Positions 38,414-47,430 of a stretch of DNA of 64,000 bases are shown piece by piece. Source of the stretch: OM182 bacterium MED-G24 (lineage in GTDB: Bacteria > Pseudomonadota > Gammaproteobacteria > Pseudomonadales > Azotimanducaceae); NCBI GenBank assembly GCA_002457275.1, contig NTKD01000002.1:1-64000 (forward strand). Reading direction: 5' to 3'. A program made the position numbers and the translations under genes. The notes under the pieces are model-generated. The model was given only the letters and a program-made list of their open reading frames with translations. It did not search any database and had not been told where the DNA came from. Within the stretch, counting starts at the first letter, position 1; each line of letters opens with the position of its first letter.

Positions 38414-39712
38414 TTGAACACCGCCGCTGAGCTCGAGGAGCTCTCTGAAGCGTCTTACGATCGCTCCCTTTTTGCGTCCCTCAAAGTTCGTGACTACCTG
38501 TACCTTTGGATCGGTATGTTTGGATCTGCGTTCGCAATGAACATGCAGATCGTTGCACAAGGTTGGCTTGTCTATGAAATGAGTTCATCGGCAGTTGACC
38601 TCGCCTGGGTAACGCTGGCGTCGATTGTTCCTCAATTCCTCTTCTCGCTACCAGGCGGAGTTCTGGCGGACCGCATCCCCAAGAAGCCCATCATCGGGCT
38701 GGCGCCAATCATCAACTGTGGTGCCACCATCGTGATGACGTGGATTATCTTCACGGGAAACGTTGGTTTCTGGGAATTCGTCTGGGTGGGTTTCCTGAAC
38801 GGCACGGTCATGTCATTGTCGATACCCGCACGGACCGCAGTAATCCCGGAAGTCGTCGGTGAACGCCTAATGTTCAACGCGATGGCTTTCAACACAGCTG
38901 CATGGAATCTCTCACGTATTCTTGGACCGGCACTTGCTGGATACATGATCGCGTTACTGGCCGACGGTGACACGACATCTACCTTTGGGGTGGGTTGTGT
39001 CTTTGCCGTCATCTCCGCGCTCTATCTCGTGTCGGGAGTCTCCGTCCTTCTGATCAAACACGATGGTCAACCTACGCGACAAGCAACGTCTCAACATCCG
39101 CTCACGGATATCGGCGAGTGCCTTGTCTATGTCATCCGGTCTCCTGTTGTGGGTGGCCTGATTCTGCTATCTATCCTTCCGTTCATGTTCGGACTGAGCA
39201 TCAATACACTACTCCCGGCTTTCAACCGAGACGTTCTGTTCGGTGGCGCAGATGATCTGGGACTGCTGATGACAGCGATGGGCATCGGCGCGATCCTTGG
39301 TGCGCTGCTATTGGCCAAACTCGGCGGTACACGACACAAAGGTTACTGGGTGCTCGGTACCAGCGCTGTATGGGGAATCGGCGTTACGTGGTTTGCACTC
39401 TCATCGACGTTCTCATTGGCGTTTCTGACAATTGCCTTCATAGGATTTGTTTCTTCAATCAATATGTCGATGAACCGAAGCCTGGTGCAGCTACAAGTCG
39501 ACCATGCGATGCGGGGCCGTGTAATGAGCATCGATATGATGTCGCACGGCTTCATGCCGTTAGGTGTTTTACCGATCAGCTGGGTGTCCGAGGTATACGG
39601 AGTATCCTGGGGGCTTGCATTGAGCGGTGTCATATTGTGTGTTGCAACAATTATCATGGGCACAGCCATGAAGGGGGTCCGAGGGATTGATACAGGCTAC
39701 GTATCACGGTGA
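38414..39712 (+). CDS. MFS transporter, EntS-like
   Basis: This is a twelve-helix major-facilitator protein of the MFS_3/EntS group. The group includes exporters of siderophores and other small molecules. Evidence is YLWIGMFGSAFAMNMQIVAQGWLVYEM, GGVLADRIPKKPIIG (loop 2-3), IPARTAVIPEVV, NRSLVQLQVDHAMRGRVMSI and a repeated hydrophobic layout. I prefer the TTG at 38414, which has GGAG close upstream. The GTG at 38357 would put the repeat motif inside the gene and has no ribosome site. The substrate is unknown. The gene stands alone between acyl-CoA dehydrogenase and mpl. Confidence 0.85.
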   Translation: MNTAAELEELSEASYDRSLFASLKVRDYLYLWIGMFGSAFAMNMQIVAQGWLVYEMSSSAVDLAWVTLASIVPQFLFSLPGGVLADRIPKKPIIGLAPIINCGATIVMTWIIFTGNVGFWEFVWVGFLNGTVMSLSIPARTAVIPEVVGERLMFNAMAFNTAAWNLSRILGPALAGYMIALLADGDTTSTFGVGCVFAVISALYLVSGVSVLLIKHDGQPTRQATSQHPLTDIGECLVYVIRSPVVGGLILLSILPFMFGLSINTLLPAFNRDVLFGGADDLGLLMTAMGIGAILGALLLAKLGGTRHKGYWVLGTSAVWGIGVTWFALSSTFSLAFLTIAFIGFVSSINMSMNRSLVQLQVDHAMRGRVMSIDMMSHGFMPLGVLPISWVSEVYGVSWGLALSGVILCVATIIMGTAMKGVRGIDTGYVSR

Positions 39713-39715
39713 TAC

Positions 39716-39760
39716 GGACACCCACTAAGAGACAAATACCGGGACATAAGGGACACCCAT
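39716..39760 (+). repeat. Two GGGACACCCAT-type motifs between MFS gene and mpl
   Basis: GGACACCCAC at 39716-39725 and GGGACACCCAT at 39750-39760, with a partial copy GGGACATAAG at 39741. Same family as in the neighbouring gaps. Confidence 0.55.
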
Positions 39761-39830
39761 CGATGAACCAATCAGCAACATCCGCCGTGGTACGAGGTCT
39801 AGCAAGTAGCGAACTCAACGGAGTGAGTCA

Positions 39831-41234
39831 TTGAACATCCACATCCTGGGAATATGCGGCACCCTGATGGGTAGTATCGCAATACTCGCAAAGGAAACAG
39901 GGGCACAGGTTTCCGGGAGTGACGAACACATCTATCCCCCGATGAGTGATCAACTCCAAGCGGCGGGAATCGAGATTTACGAGGGTTACAGCGATACCAG
40001 CGTTCCCGAAGGAACCGATCTCGTCATCCTCGGGAACGCAGGTTTGGGTAGGGGAAACCCGGCGGTTGAACATCTCCTCAGGCACAACATTCCGTTCATA
40101 TCCGGTGCCGAATGGCTCGGCACATACCTACTCCGTGACCGATGGGTCATCGCGATCGCAGGTACCCACGGCAAGACAACCACTGCCAGTATGGTGGCGT
40201 GGATTTTGGACTACGCTGGAATGGAACCGGGTTACTTAATCGGCGGTGTGCCACAGAATTTTAGCGTGTCCTCTCGAAACGGCTCCCACCCGTTCTTTGT
40301 GATCGAAGCCGACGAGTACGATACATCCTACTTCGATCGGCGCTCCAAATTTCTGCACTATTTCCCTCAGACGCTCGTGATGAACAATCTTGAATTCGAC
40401 CACGCTGATATTTTCGATACGCTTGAGGACATCAAACGCCAATTCCATCAGCTGGTGCGAACAGTCCCTGAACACGGCCTTATTATTCATCCAAACGATG
40501 ACGTCAATCTCTTGGATGTCTTGGATCGGGGTTGTTGGACAGAGACCCAAACATTCTTAGCAAAACCCTTGGACAGCCATCATCCATCCGTAAATAAAGC
40601 TGAGCAACTACCTCAATCCGATCTTTCGATTACTTCGACATCTGATGACTTCAGCCGATTCACGGTCACCAGCAACGGCTATGAACTGATGGTCCATTGG
40701 AACTTGCGGGGACGCCACAATCTCCACAACGCACTCGCCGCGCTGTCGGCAGCAAGACACGCTGGCGTACCTCTTGCTACAGGATGCGCAGCACTTTGCG
40801 AATTCTCAGGGGTAAAACGCAGGATGGAGATCATCTATGAAAACCAAGACGTTGTCGTTTACGACGACTTCGCCCATCACCCGACGGCGATAGAGAGCGA
40901 TCTGGATGGGTTACGTCGATCACTTCAAACCGACGATCTTCTGATTGCGGTGATCGAACCAGCGTCCCATACAATGAGGAGCGGCATCCATCAGCGAGAG
41001 CTCACTGCCGCCACGGCCGCAGCAGACCACACACTGTGGCTTGAACCTGCCAATATCGGTTGGGACATGCAGACGTTAGTCAGTCACCGTTCGCACGTGC
41101 ACTCGACGCCGCGCGAAATCATCAATCATCTGGATACTTTGTTTAAAGGATCTACCAGACGCTGTCACATCGCCCTAATGAGCAATGGGTCTTTCCAAAA
41201 CCTCAGAGAAGATCTGTCAGCCCACCTGTCCTAA
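39831..41234 (+). CDS. mpl: UDP-MurNAc:L-Ala-gamma-D-Glu-meso-DAP ligase
   Basis: Mpl attaches recycled murein tripeptide to UDP-MurNAc. The Mur-ligase ATP loop GTHGKTTTASMVAW, the Mpl-type opening IHILGICGTLMGSIA, EADEYDTSYFD, NNLEFDHADIF, GVKRRMEIIYE and YDDFAHHPTAI are all present. The start is TTG at 39831, with GGAG nine bases upstream. Length 467. Together with amgK and murU, this cell can recover both the sugar and the peptide part of murein. Confidence 0.94.
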   Translation: MNIHILGICGTLMGSIAILAKETGAQVSGSDEHIYPPMSDQLQAAGIEIYEGYSDTSVPEGTDLVILGNAGLGRGNPAVEHLLRHNIPFISGAEWLGTYLLRDRWVIAIAGTHGKTTTASMVAWILDYAGMEPGYLIGGVPQNFSVSSRNGSHPFFVIEADEYDTSYFDRRSKFLHYFPQTLVMNNLEFDHADIFDTLEDIKRQFHQLVRTVPEHGLIIHPNDDVNLLDVLDRGCWTETQTFLAKPLDSHHPSVNKAEQLPQSDLSITSTSDDFSRFTVTSNGYELMVHWNLRGRHNLHNALAALSAARHAGVPLATGCAALCEFSGVKRRMEIIYENQDVVVYDDFAHHPTAIESDLDGLRRSLQTDDLLIAVIEPASHTMRSGIHQRELTAATAAADHTLWLEPANIGWDMQTLVSHRSHVHSTPREIINHLDTLFKGSTRRCHIALMSNGSFQNLREDLSAHLS

Positions 41235-41338
41235 CATGATAGGAGCGACGGGTGAACCTTTGTACATCGACCATCGATGGACGTCCTCCCGACACCTACC
41301 GTCAACTTTCATCGCCAGGCTAGATGGTGACCCTTTGC

Positions 41339-41350
41339 CATGGGTGTCCC
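41339..41350 (-). repeat. GGGACACCCATG motif, minus orientation
   Basis: CATGGGTGTCCC lies in the 170-base gap between mpl and argS, 54 bases before the argS start. The rest of that gap shows no gene. Confidence 0.55.
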
Positions 41351-41403
41351 TTCATCACGCAGATCGTGTAGTATGCTCCGCTTTTTGCCAGCCGCGCTTT
41401 ATC

Positions 41404-43116
41404 ATGAACCTCAAAGAGCAGATCGAACTCGCGGTCGCCCAGTCATTCGAACGACTGGGAGTCACGGATAGTCCACCCGTCGTCAAGCAGGCGCAGAGAA
41501 GGGAATTCGGCCACTATCAGGTCAACGGTGTGATGGGCGCTGCCAAAACCGCAAAGACAAATCCGCGAGAGCTTGCGACCAAGGTTACCGAAGCACTGGA
41601 TCTTCCTATGGCCGCAAAGTTAGAGGTGGCAGGACCCGGATTCGTCAACGTTCATCTCGACGCAACGTCAATCGCTGAGCAACTTGATCTGCTGGGAAAC
41701 GACGTGTCGCTGCCGTCCCCAGAGCCCCGACACTTCGCCGTTGACTACTCCGCTCCGAACCTGATGAAGGAAATGCATATTGGCCACCTCAGGACCAACG
41801 CGATTGGTGATTCCATCGTACGTGTCCTCGAGGCCGTGGGCCACCAAGTCACCCGTGTGAATCACGTGGGAGACTGGGGTGCCCAATTTGGTAGTCTCCT
41901 TGCCTATCTGGATCAACTGCACACGACAGAGATCTCAACTGAATTGAAAGATCTTGAGGTTTTCTACCAGTCCGCCAGCAAACTCTTTAAATCAGATGAA
42001 GCCTTCGCAGAACGCGCCAGGGGATATGTCGTCCGACTGCAGAGCGGGGATGAACAGTGTATGAAACTGTGGCGTCAGTTCATCGAAGAATCCATCCAAC
42101 ATTGTCAGGAAGTCTACAAACGCCTCGATATCTCGCTGACAAGAGAGGACATCCATGCAGAAAGCGCCTACAACGATGACTTGCCCATCGTTGTCGCGGA
42201 ACTGGAGCAACAGGGGCTGATCGAGGAATCCGACGGCGCGTTGTGTGTTTTCCTGGATGAGTTCACCGGCAAGGAAGGTAACCCGTTACCAGCGATCGTT
42301 CGAAAGTCCGATGGTGGCTTTCCATACATGGCGACAGATCTGGCCGCGGTTCGATATCGCGCAGAGAAACTCCGGGCCGATACTGTGCTCTATGTCGTGG
42401 GTGCACCTCAACAGCTGCATCTGAAACAGGTTTTTGCCGTCGCGCAGGCGGCCGGGTATCTGACTGACCAGGAATTCAGACATCTGCCTTTTGGCAGCAT
42501 CATGAAGAGTGACGGCAAACCCTTCAAAACCAGAGATGGCGCTGAAGTCAAACTGATCGATGTCATCGACGAAGCCGTCGCGAGGGCGCATCAATTGGTC
42601 AAGGAGAAGAACCCTGACCTGTCTGAAGAAAAACATCGCACGATCGCTGAGATTGTCGGCGTCGGAGCCATGAAATACGCTGAACTGTCCAAGAACCGCG
42701 GCACCGACTATATTTTCGACTGGGACATTCTGTTGTCCTTTGAGGGCAATACGGCACCCTATCTCCAATACGCCTATACGCGAATACAGAGCATTTTCAG
42801 AAAGGCTGGAGTCACCCCGGGAGACCTACGTGGCAAGATCACTCTACGGGAACCAGCGGAACTTGATCTCGGCGTCAAACTGCTTCAATTCCCTGAAGCC
42901 ATTGAAACAGCATTGGAGGACTACCAGATGAACATCCTCTGCAATTATCTGTACGAACTCTCAGGCCAGTTCATGAGCTTCTACGAACACTGCCATATCC
43001 TGAAACAGACCGATCAGGGCATCCAACAGAGTCGGCTTCGACTTGCGGCAATGACGGCCAATACCCTCCAACAAGGGCTTGGATTTCTCGGCATCAAAAC
43101 TGTCGACCGAATGTAA
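41404..43116 (+). CDS. argS: Arginyl-tRNA synthetase
   Basis: ArgRS charges tRNA-Arg. The class I HIGH motif is in SAPNLMKEMHIGHLRTNAIGD. RVNHVGDWGAQFG, FGSIMKSDGKPFKTRDG and SKNRGTDYIFDW follow, with the anticodon-binding domain at the C-terminus. The start at 41404 (MNLKEQIELAVAQSFERLG) matches the family. An open frame further upstream is not conserved. Length 570. Confidence 0.97.
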   Translation: MNLKEQIELAVAQSFERLGVTDSPPVVKQAQRREFGHYQVNGVMGAAKTAKTNPRELATKVTEALDLPMAAKLEVAGPGFVNVHLDATSIAEQLDLLGNDVSLPSPEPRHFAVDYSAPNLMKEMHIGHLRTNAIGDSIVRVLEAVGHQVTRVNHVGDWGAQFGSLLAYLDQLHTTEISTELKDLEVFYQSASKLFKSDEAFAERARGYVVRLQSGDEQCMKLWRQFIEESIQHCQEVYKRLDISLTREDIHAESAYNDDLPIVVAELEQQGLIEESDGALCVFLDEFTGKEGNPLPAIVRKSDGGFPYMATDLAAVRYRAEKLRADTVLYVVGAPQQLHLKQVFAVAQAAGYLTDQEFRHLPFGSIMKSDGKPFKTRDGAEVKLIDVIDEAVARAHQLVKEKNPDLSEEKHRTIAEIVGVGAMKYAELSKNRGTDYIFDWDILLSFEGNTAPYLQYAYTRIQSIFRKAGVTPGDLRGKITLREPAELDLGVKLLQFPEAIETALEDYQMNILCNYLYELSGQFMSFYEHCHILKQTDQGIQQSRLRLAAMTANTLQQGLGFLGIKTVDRM

Positions 43117-43133
43117 CAAAAGGCGGAGAACTG

Positions 43134-43637
43134 GTGACAAAACCTCATATCGACATTGTCGTTGCCAGAGCCAAAAACGGTGTAATCGGTCACGCAAATG
43201 ATATTCCGTGGAAGGTCGAGGGAGAGCAACGACTCTTCAAGGAGATCACTCAGGGTGGGACCGTGATCATGGGTCGCAAGACCCATGAGTCGATCGGCAG
43301 ACCGCTCCCTGGACGGCTGAATATCGTCATTACGCGCCAGGACCTGACGTTTGACGGTTGTTCGGTCTGTGCCTCACTCGACGAAGCGATCGCTATTGCT
43401 GTGGACGAGGGCCGACCCATATACGTTATCGGCGGCGGGGCAATCTATGAACACGCGCTACCATTGGCTGATGGCGTCTATATCTCAACGCTGGACGTCG
43501 ATATCGACGGCGACGTGTTCTTCCCTACGTTTCCGGATGAATCGTTTGAACTCCAGAGTGAGCGCTACGTCGAGAGCAATATCAACTACACCCACCAGTA
43601 CTTCGTCCGTAAAACCGGGCACGGGAGTTCAGGATGA
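43134..43637 (+). CDS. folA: Dihydrofolate reductase
   Basis: FolA reduces dihydrofolate with NADPH. NGVIGHANDIPWKVEGEQRLFKEIT, GGTVIMGRKTHESIGRPLPGR and YVIGGGAIYEHALPLADGVYI are the substrate and cofactor motifs. GTG start at 43134 behind GGAG. Length 167. It overlaps the next gene by four bases. Confidence 0.96.
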   Translation: MTKPHIDIVVARAKNGVIGHANDIPWKVEGEQRLFKEITQGGTVIMGRKTHESIGRPLPGRLNIVITRQDLTFDGCSVCASLDEAIAIAVDEGRPIYVIGGGAIYEHALPLADGVYISTLDVDIDGDVFFPTFPDESFELQSERYVESNINYTHQYFVRKTGHGSSG

Positions 43638-44569
43638 CATTCGACAACCGGATCACGAGGCTCACAGGCACACGCCTACCCATCGTACAGGCACCCATGG
43701 GGTGGATTGCACGTTCAACCCTGGCCTCTGCAGTCTCTAACGCCGGTGGATTGGGGATTATCGAGACATCATCCGGTGAACTCGAAGCCATCAAAAATGA
43801 AATCAGGCAGATGAGGCACCTCACGGATCAGCCTTTTGGCGTGAACATCGCCCAGGCATTCGTAAGAGATCCCAACATCGCGCAGTTTGTGATCGATGAA
43901 GGCGTGCAGTTTGTCACTACTTCTGCCGGGAGCCCCGCGCGCTACACCGAGCAGCTAAAGAGCGCAGGTCTCACAGTCTTCCATGTGGTACCCACTCTGT
44001 CCGCCGCGCTCAAGGCCGTGGATGCTGGGGTTGATGGTCTCATCGTTGAAGGTGGCGAAGGCGGAGGGTTCAAAAGCCCCACCCCCGTCGCATCAATGGT
44101 CTTACTACCCCTAATACGTTCACGCGTGGATGTCCCGATCATCGCCGCTGGCGGATTTGTCGATGGTGCATCCATGGCTGCAGCATTCGCACTGGGAGCG
44201 GAGGGCATCCAACTCGGGACACGCATGGTGTCAGCACTAGAGTCCCCGGTACACGACAACTGGAAACAGCAGATCGTCGACGCAAGTGAAACAGATACTG
44301 TGTTTTTGAATCAGCGCCACTCACCAGCCCTCAGAGCACTTCGGACAACACGCACTGAGTCACTTGCCGATGTCGAAGAAAACGTCATGCCCCAATTCGG
44401 GGACACCCAGGCCCTCTACTTCGGTGGGGATATGAATGCTGCCATCGCCCTTTCCGGTCAGGTGTGCGGGCGAATCAGTGAAATCAAACCTGTTGCGACC
44501 ATCCTGGCGGACATTGAGCAGGAATTTCTCAGCACCGTCACGAAGCTGAAGGCGGACTATCCGAGCTGA
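43634..44569 (+). CDS. Nitronate monooxygenase/2-nitropropane dioxygenase-like flavoprotein
   Basis: This is an FMN TIM-barrel enzyme. LPIVQAPMGWIARSTLASAVSNAGGLGII, the EGGEGGGF glycine-rich segment, PIIAAGGFVDG and EGIQLGTRMVSALES bind FMN phosphate. Related proteins detoxify alkyl nitronates, and FabK enoyl reductases share the fold, so the true substrate is open. Length 311. It is translationally coupled to folA. Confidence 0.85.
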   Translation: MTFDNRITRLTGTRLPIVQAPMGWIARSTLASAVSNAGGLGIIETSSGELEAIKNEIRQMRHLTDQPFGVNIAQAFVRDPNIAQFVIDEGVQFVTTSAGSPARYTEQLKSAGLTVFHVVPTLSAALKAVDAGVDGLIVEGGEGGGFKSPTPVASMVLLPLIRSRVDVPIIAAGGFVDGASMAAAFALGAEGIQLGTRMVSALESPVHDNWKQQIVDASETDTVFLNQRHSPALRALRTTRTESLADVEENVMPQFGDTQALYFGGDMNAAIALSGQVCGRISEIKPVATILADIEQEFLSTVTKLKADYPS

Positions 44570-44650
44570 ACATGAGTTCTCCGCGGATTTCGATCGCCGC
44601 TGGTTCCAACATCACTCGCATGAGAACAGTGCGGGGCGCGTACACCCACC

Positions 44651-44662
44651 CATGGGTGTCCC
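44651..44662 (-). repeat. GGGACACCCATG motif with palindromic core
   Basis: CATGGGTGTCCC at 44651-44662 extends leftward into CACCCATGGGTG, a perfect 12-base palindrome. It lies between the convergent NMO-like gene and the protease gene. Confidence 0.55.
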
Positions 44663-44666
44663 GAGG

Positions 44667-45902
44667 CTAATCCCCAAACGAGGCAATTGCGCTCGAGCTC
44701 GCGCACGACACTTCATCCCTGATGACCGCCTGACAGATATCAATCATCGGTACCGACTTGTCGTCAGCATCGACCTCTACGACACTGGACCTGAGTTGGG
44801 ACCGCAGCGCCGCAACACTGATACCGGGCTGCACCGCCTTCATCAGCGCGGCGACACCTGTAACATACGCAGTCGCCAATGAGCTACCAGAACGGAACGC
44901 GTAGGTTGCTCCTGGCGTGGTTGTAAGCACATCGGTGGCCGGCGCAATCACGCCACCCGACGGTAATCGATCGCTGCCAACCCGCGAGGCCACCGCGACC
45001 ACCGAGTCCATGGCGGCTGGAAACGAGTGACCTCGATTGGCGTCTACCGCAGCCGTCACGAGGGTGCCCTGGGCAACAATCATACCCAACAGTTGCTCTA
45101 TGAGTACCGAGCGAGGGCCTGCGAGGCTCAGATTCAGAATGTCTGGTTTCTCCTCAGACACAGCAATCAGCGCACTGATAAGGGACTGACTGTCACAACG
45201 CGCTCGATTAGTTGATCCCTCGTGTCGACACGCCTTGAACACCATCAACCGAGCATCCGGAGCGATACCCACAATACCCAGATGATTGTCCGCCGTCGCC
45301 GAGATAACGCCTGCTACAGTCGTCCCATGTTCATCCTGATCGAAACCTCCACGATCATCCATCTCGTGGTTCTGAGCCAGCACAACCCTGTTCGCCAGCT
45401 CGGGGTGTTGTCGATCAACGCCAGTATCAATGATCCCGACGTTGACCCCGGCGCCGGTTGACCGACTGTGCACGAGCGAGATCACTTCCTGCGGCACCGA
45501 TGATTGCTGCATGGGGAAATAAGGATCGTTGTAGGTCGTCATCAGATCGAAATACGAGACCTGCTCAACACTCTCCACCCGTTCGTCATCCGACAGCGCG
45601 GTGATTACATCTGATAGCTCAGAGGCATCGGTGATCTCTGCAACAATTGTATCCAACCCGAGCGCTCGCACCGGCCACTGTGCGATCTTAATCAGGCCAT
45701 GGAGTTTGAGGAGGCTTGCAATCCCAGCATCTGAGCGGGATGCGTTGGTTTCGACAGAAGCTTCTTCATCCAGGGAATCTCGAGAGATCGGGACGGTAAA
45801 TATGACCCGTTTCGAATAATCCAGCTCATTAGAGAGCAGGCGATGGTCCGTGGTACACGCACCAATGAGAAGGACGCTAAACGCCAGGAAACCTTTCAAC
45901 AC
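44667..45902 (-). CDS. Subtilisin-like (S8) lipoprotein protease
   Basis: This is a secreted serine protease. A GTG start at 45902, with AAGG upstream, gives a perfect lipoprotein signal (FLAFSVLLIGAC, Cys16). A propeptide region follows (about 30-118), then the S8 catalytic domain: Asp159 in IIDTGVDRQHPEL, His192 in DEHGTTVAGVI, and Ser341 in SGSSLATAYVTGVAALM. It is probably anchored to a membrane facing the periplasm. It overlaps the anti-sigma gene by 26 bases and is third in an operon behind an ECF sigma factor. Propeptide residues 84-114 align without gaps to the C-terminus of the anti-sigma factor. Confidence 0.87.
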   Translation of the reverse strand: MLKGFLAFSVLLIGACTTDHRLLSNELDYSKRVIFTVPISRDSLDEEASVETNASRSDAGIASLLKLHGLIKIAQWPVRALGLDTIVAEITDASELSDVITALSDDERVESVEQVSYFDLMTTYNDPYFPMQQSSVPQEVISLVHSRSTGAGVNVGIIDTGVDRQHPELANRVVLAQNHEMDDRGGFDQDEHGTTVAGVISATADNHLGIVGIAPDARLMVFKACRHEGSTNRARCDSQSLISALIAVSEEKPDILNLSLAGPRSVLIEQLLGMIVAQGTLVTAAVDANRGHSFPAAMDSVVAVASRVGSDRLPSGGVIAPATDVLTTTPGATYAFRSGSSLATAYVTGVAALMKAVQPGISVAALRSQLRSSVVEVDADDKSVPMIDICQAVIRDEVSCASSSAIASFGD

Positions 45903-46584
45903 GCTCGATACCTTCGAGTTCCTGAAGCCCTCCCAGCAGAGAGCCAGCATCTTGTACGTCAGGAATCGTCACCACGAGATACCCTGCCTGGTCCGGTCCG
46001 CTGACAATATTGGCGTCCATGGAGATCAGCACCTGACGCATGAGACCCTGTTCAATATCATCTGCAAACAGAATACGAATTGCGATTCTCTTACTGGCAG
46101 ATACCTTCGGATCGCTTAGTGCGACGAAGGACTCATCTACAGGTGGCAGACGGTTGAGCCACACGCCCCCACCAATCGCCACAACCAACGATGCAGCGAG
46201 GGCAAAAACACCCGAACGACGAGACCTGCCGACACCTCGGTTTTCAGTCTCTCGACCAGTACTTCGGGGAGCTGATCGCTCGATTCGACGCATGAGCCTA
46301 CGGAACGATGGTTTGTAGTCCCTGTCACCCGGTGTCTCGTCTCGCAGCTCGGAAACGACGCACTGCAAACGATCACGGTCTTCGCGACAATCTGCACATT
46401 CCCTGAGATGCGCCAGCACAAGGCTGGTTTCTCCGGCGGACAGGCTGTCATTGACCAACCATGGCAGGAGTTGCTGCACCTTGTTGTGCACGCGTTGATG
46501 ATTGCGGCGACCTAAATTCACACCCACGTACCGTTTATCTCGTATCTCGCCCCTTCTTCCTGAACTCTCCGAAACGGCGTGCAT
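45877..46584 (-). CDS. Membrane anti-sigma factor with zinc-finger and propeptide-like tail
   Basis: The cytoplasmic part has a zf-HC2/ZAS anti-sigma motif (His59, Cys63, Cys66 in HLRECADC), which usually clamps an ECF sigma factor. One membrane helix spans about residues 125-143 (VFALAASLVVAIGGGVWL). The periplasmic tail (about 164-235) ends in a block, residues 201-231, that aligns gap-free with the propeptide of the downstream S8 protease. The shared positions are Val204, Ile207, Asp209, Leu220, Glu224, Glu227, Val229 and Glu230. The start at 46584 lies one base after the sigma stop. Role inferred from context: it holds the sigma factor until the periplasmic tail is bound or cut. Confidence 0.8.
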   Translation of the reverse strand: MHAVSESSGRRGEIRDKRYVGVNLGRRNHQRVHNKVQQLLPWLVNDSLSAGETSLVLAHLRECADCREDRDRLQCVVSELRDETPGDRDYKPSFRRLMRRIERSAPRSTGRETENRGVGRSRRSGVFALAASLVVAIGGGVWLNRLPPVDESFVALSDPKVSASKRIAIRILFADDIEQGLMRQVLISMDANIVSGPDQAGYLVVTIPDVQDAGSLLGGLQELEGIERVERFPGV

Positions 46585-46585
46585 C

Positions 46586-47263
46586 CTAGAGTTTCCGGGA
46601 ACCCACCGGCTTTCGTTTACCCTCACCTGAACTGCGATGAACGTCAGGCTTGCCGGGTAGGACCCCGTCAGGGATTCTGTCGACTAGAGTATGTTCCTCC
46701 AAAACCGGTAAAAGTTTCGCCAGATGTCGCCGCGCGTGAAACATCCGGGTTTTGATGGTATTCACAGGACATTGCATCACATCGGCGATCTCCTGGTAGG
46801 AAAACCCGGAAAAGTAAGTGAGCTCTACCACAGACCGCTGATCCGCTGAGAGAGCGTGGAGCCCGGAACGTAGCCACTCCTCAAGCCCGAGCTTCTGAAT
46901 GACATCGTTGGCATCTTCCAGATCAAATTCCTCAGACAACGTCTGTGCGCCGTCTTCGGGGACCATCCGCAGGCGGTCCAGAGCCTTGATCCCCTTCAGA
47001 TAGGCGATACCCGTAATCCAGGTTGATACTTTTGAGCGTCCTTCGAACGTTCCGGCCTTCTGCCAGACCACATACATGGTGTCGTTCACAACCTCTTCGA
47101 TCATCTCCGGACGACGAAGCAACCGCGTCAGGTATCTCGACAGTGAAGAAAAGTACTTGGCGTAGAGTGACTCAAAGGCCATCCTGTCCTGGGTCGCTAC
47201 GCGAGCAAGCAGGGCACGGTCTTTGTCATCTTCCGAATTGTCCGCTTTGGATCGCCTGGCCAT
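46586..47263 (-). CDS. ECF-type RNA polymerase sigma factor
   Basis: Region 2 (AFESLYAKYFSSLSRYLTRL, VNDTMYVVWQKAGTFEGRSK, VSTWITGIAYLKG) and region 4 (SADQRSVVELTYFSGFSYQEIADVMQCPVNTIKTRMFHARRHL) are clear. Region 3 is lacking, as in ECF sigmas. The second ATG (47263) has GGGAG at the right distance, while ATG 47269 is too close. A basic tail of about 35 residues follows region 4. Upstream, on the minus strand, GGCAACTT (47354-47361) followed by a GATA-type box might be an autoregulated ECF promoter, but the spacing is not convincing. The cognate anti-sigma gene follows directly. Confidence 0.9.
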   Translation of the reverse strand: MARRSKADNSEDDKDRALLARVATQDRMAFESLYAKYFSSLSRYLTRLLRRPEMIEEVVNDTMYVVWQKAGTFEGRSKVSTWITGIAYLKGIKALDRLRMVPEDGAQTLSEEFDLEDANDVIQKLGLEEWLRSGLHALSADQRSVVELTYFSGFSYQEIADVMQCPVNTIKTRMFHARRHLAKLLPVLEEHTLVDRIPDGVLPGKPDVHRSSGEGKRKPVGSRKL

Positions 47264-47430
47264 TGCCATTCTCCCATTGCATCACCCAATCCCGACCGAT
47301 ACCGCCTGATGTGCCGCCAGTACCCGGTTCGGTGTATCAGCCCAAACTAGCAGAAGTTGCCACGAAATACACTGCAACGTATCGCATAAACAGAACCTGA
47401 AACCATCAAAATCAAGCTATAATGGATGGC

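Noticed and set aside
44645-44656. CACCCATGGGTG palindrome as a transcription-factor operator
   Set aside because: The same half-site recurs in gaps between unrelated genes and between convergent genes, which suits a dispersed repeat better than an operator.
47418-47423. TATAAT as a certain promoter for the Sel1-SPOR gene
   Set aside because: It lies only eight bases before the likely start codon and the upstream -35 match is spaced at 15 bases. It is mentioned with the gene but not listed as a promoter.
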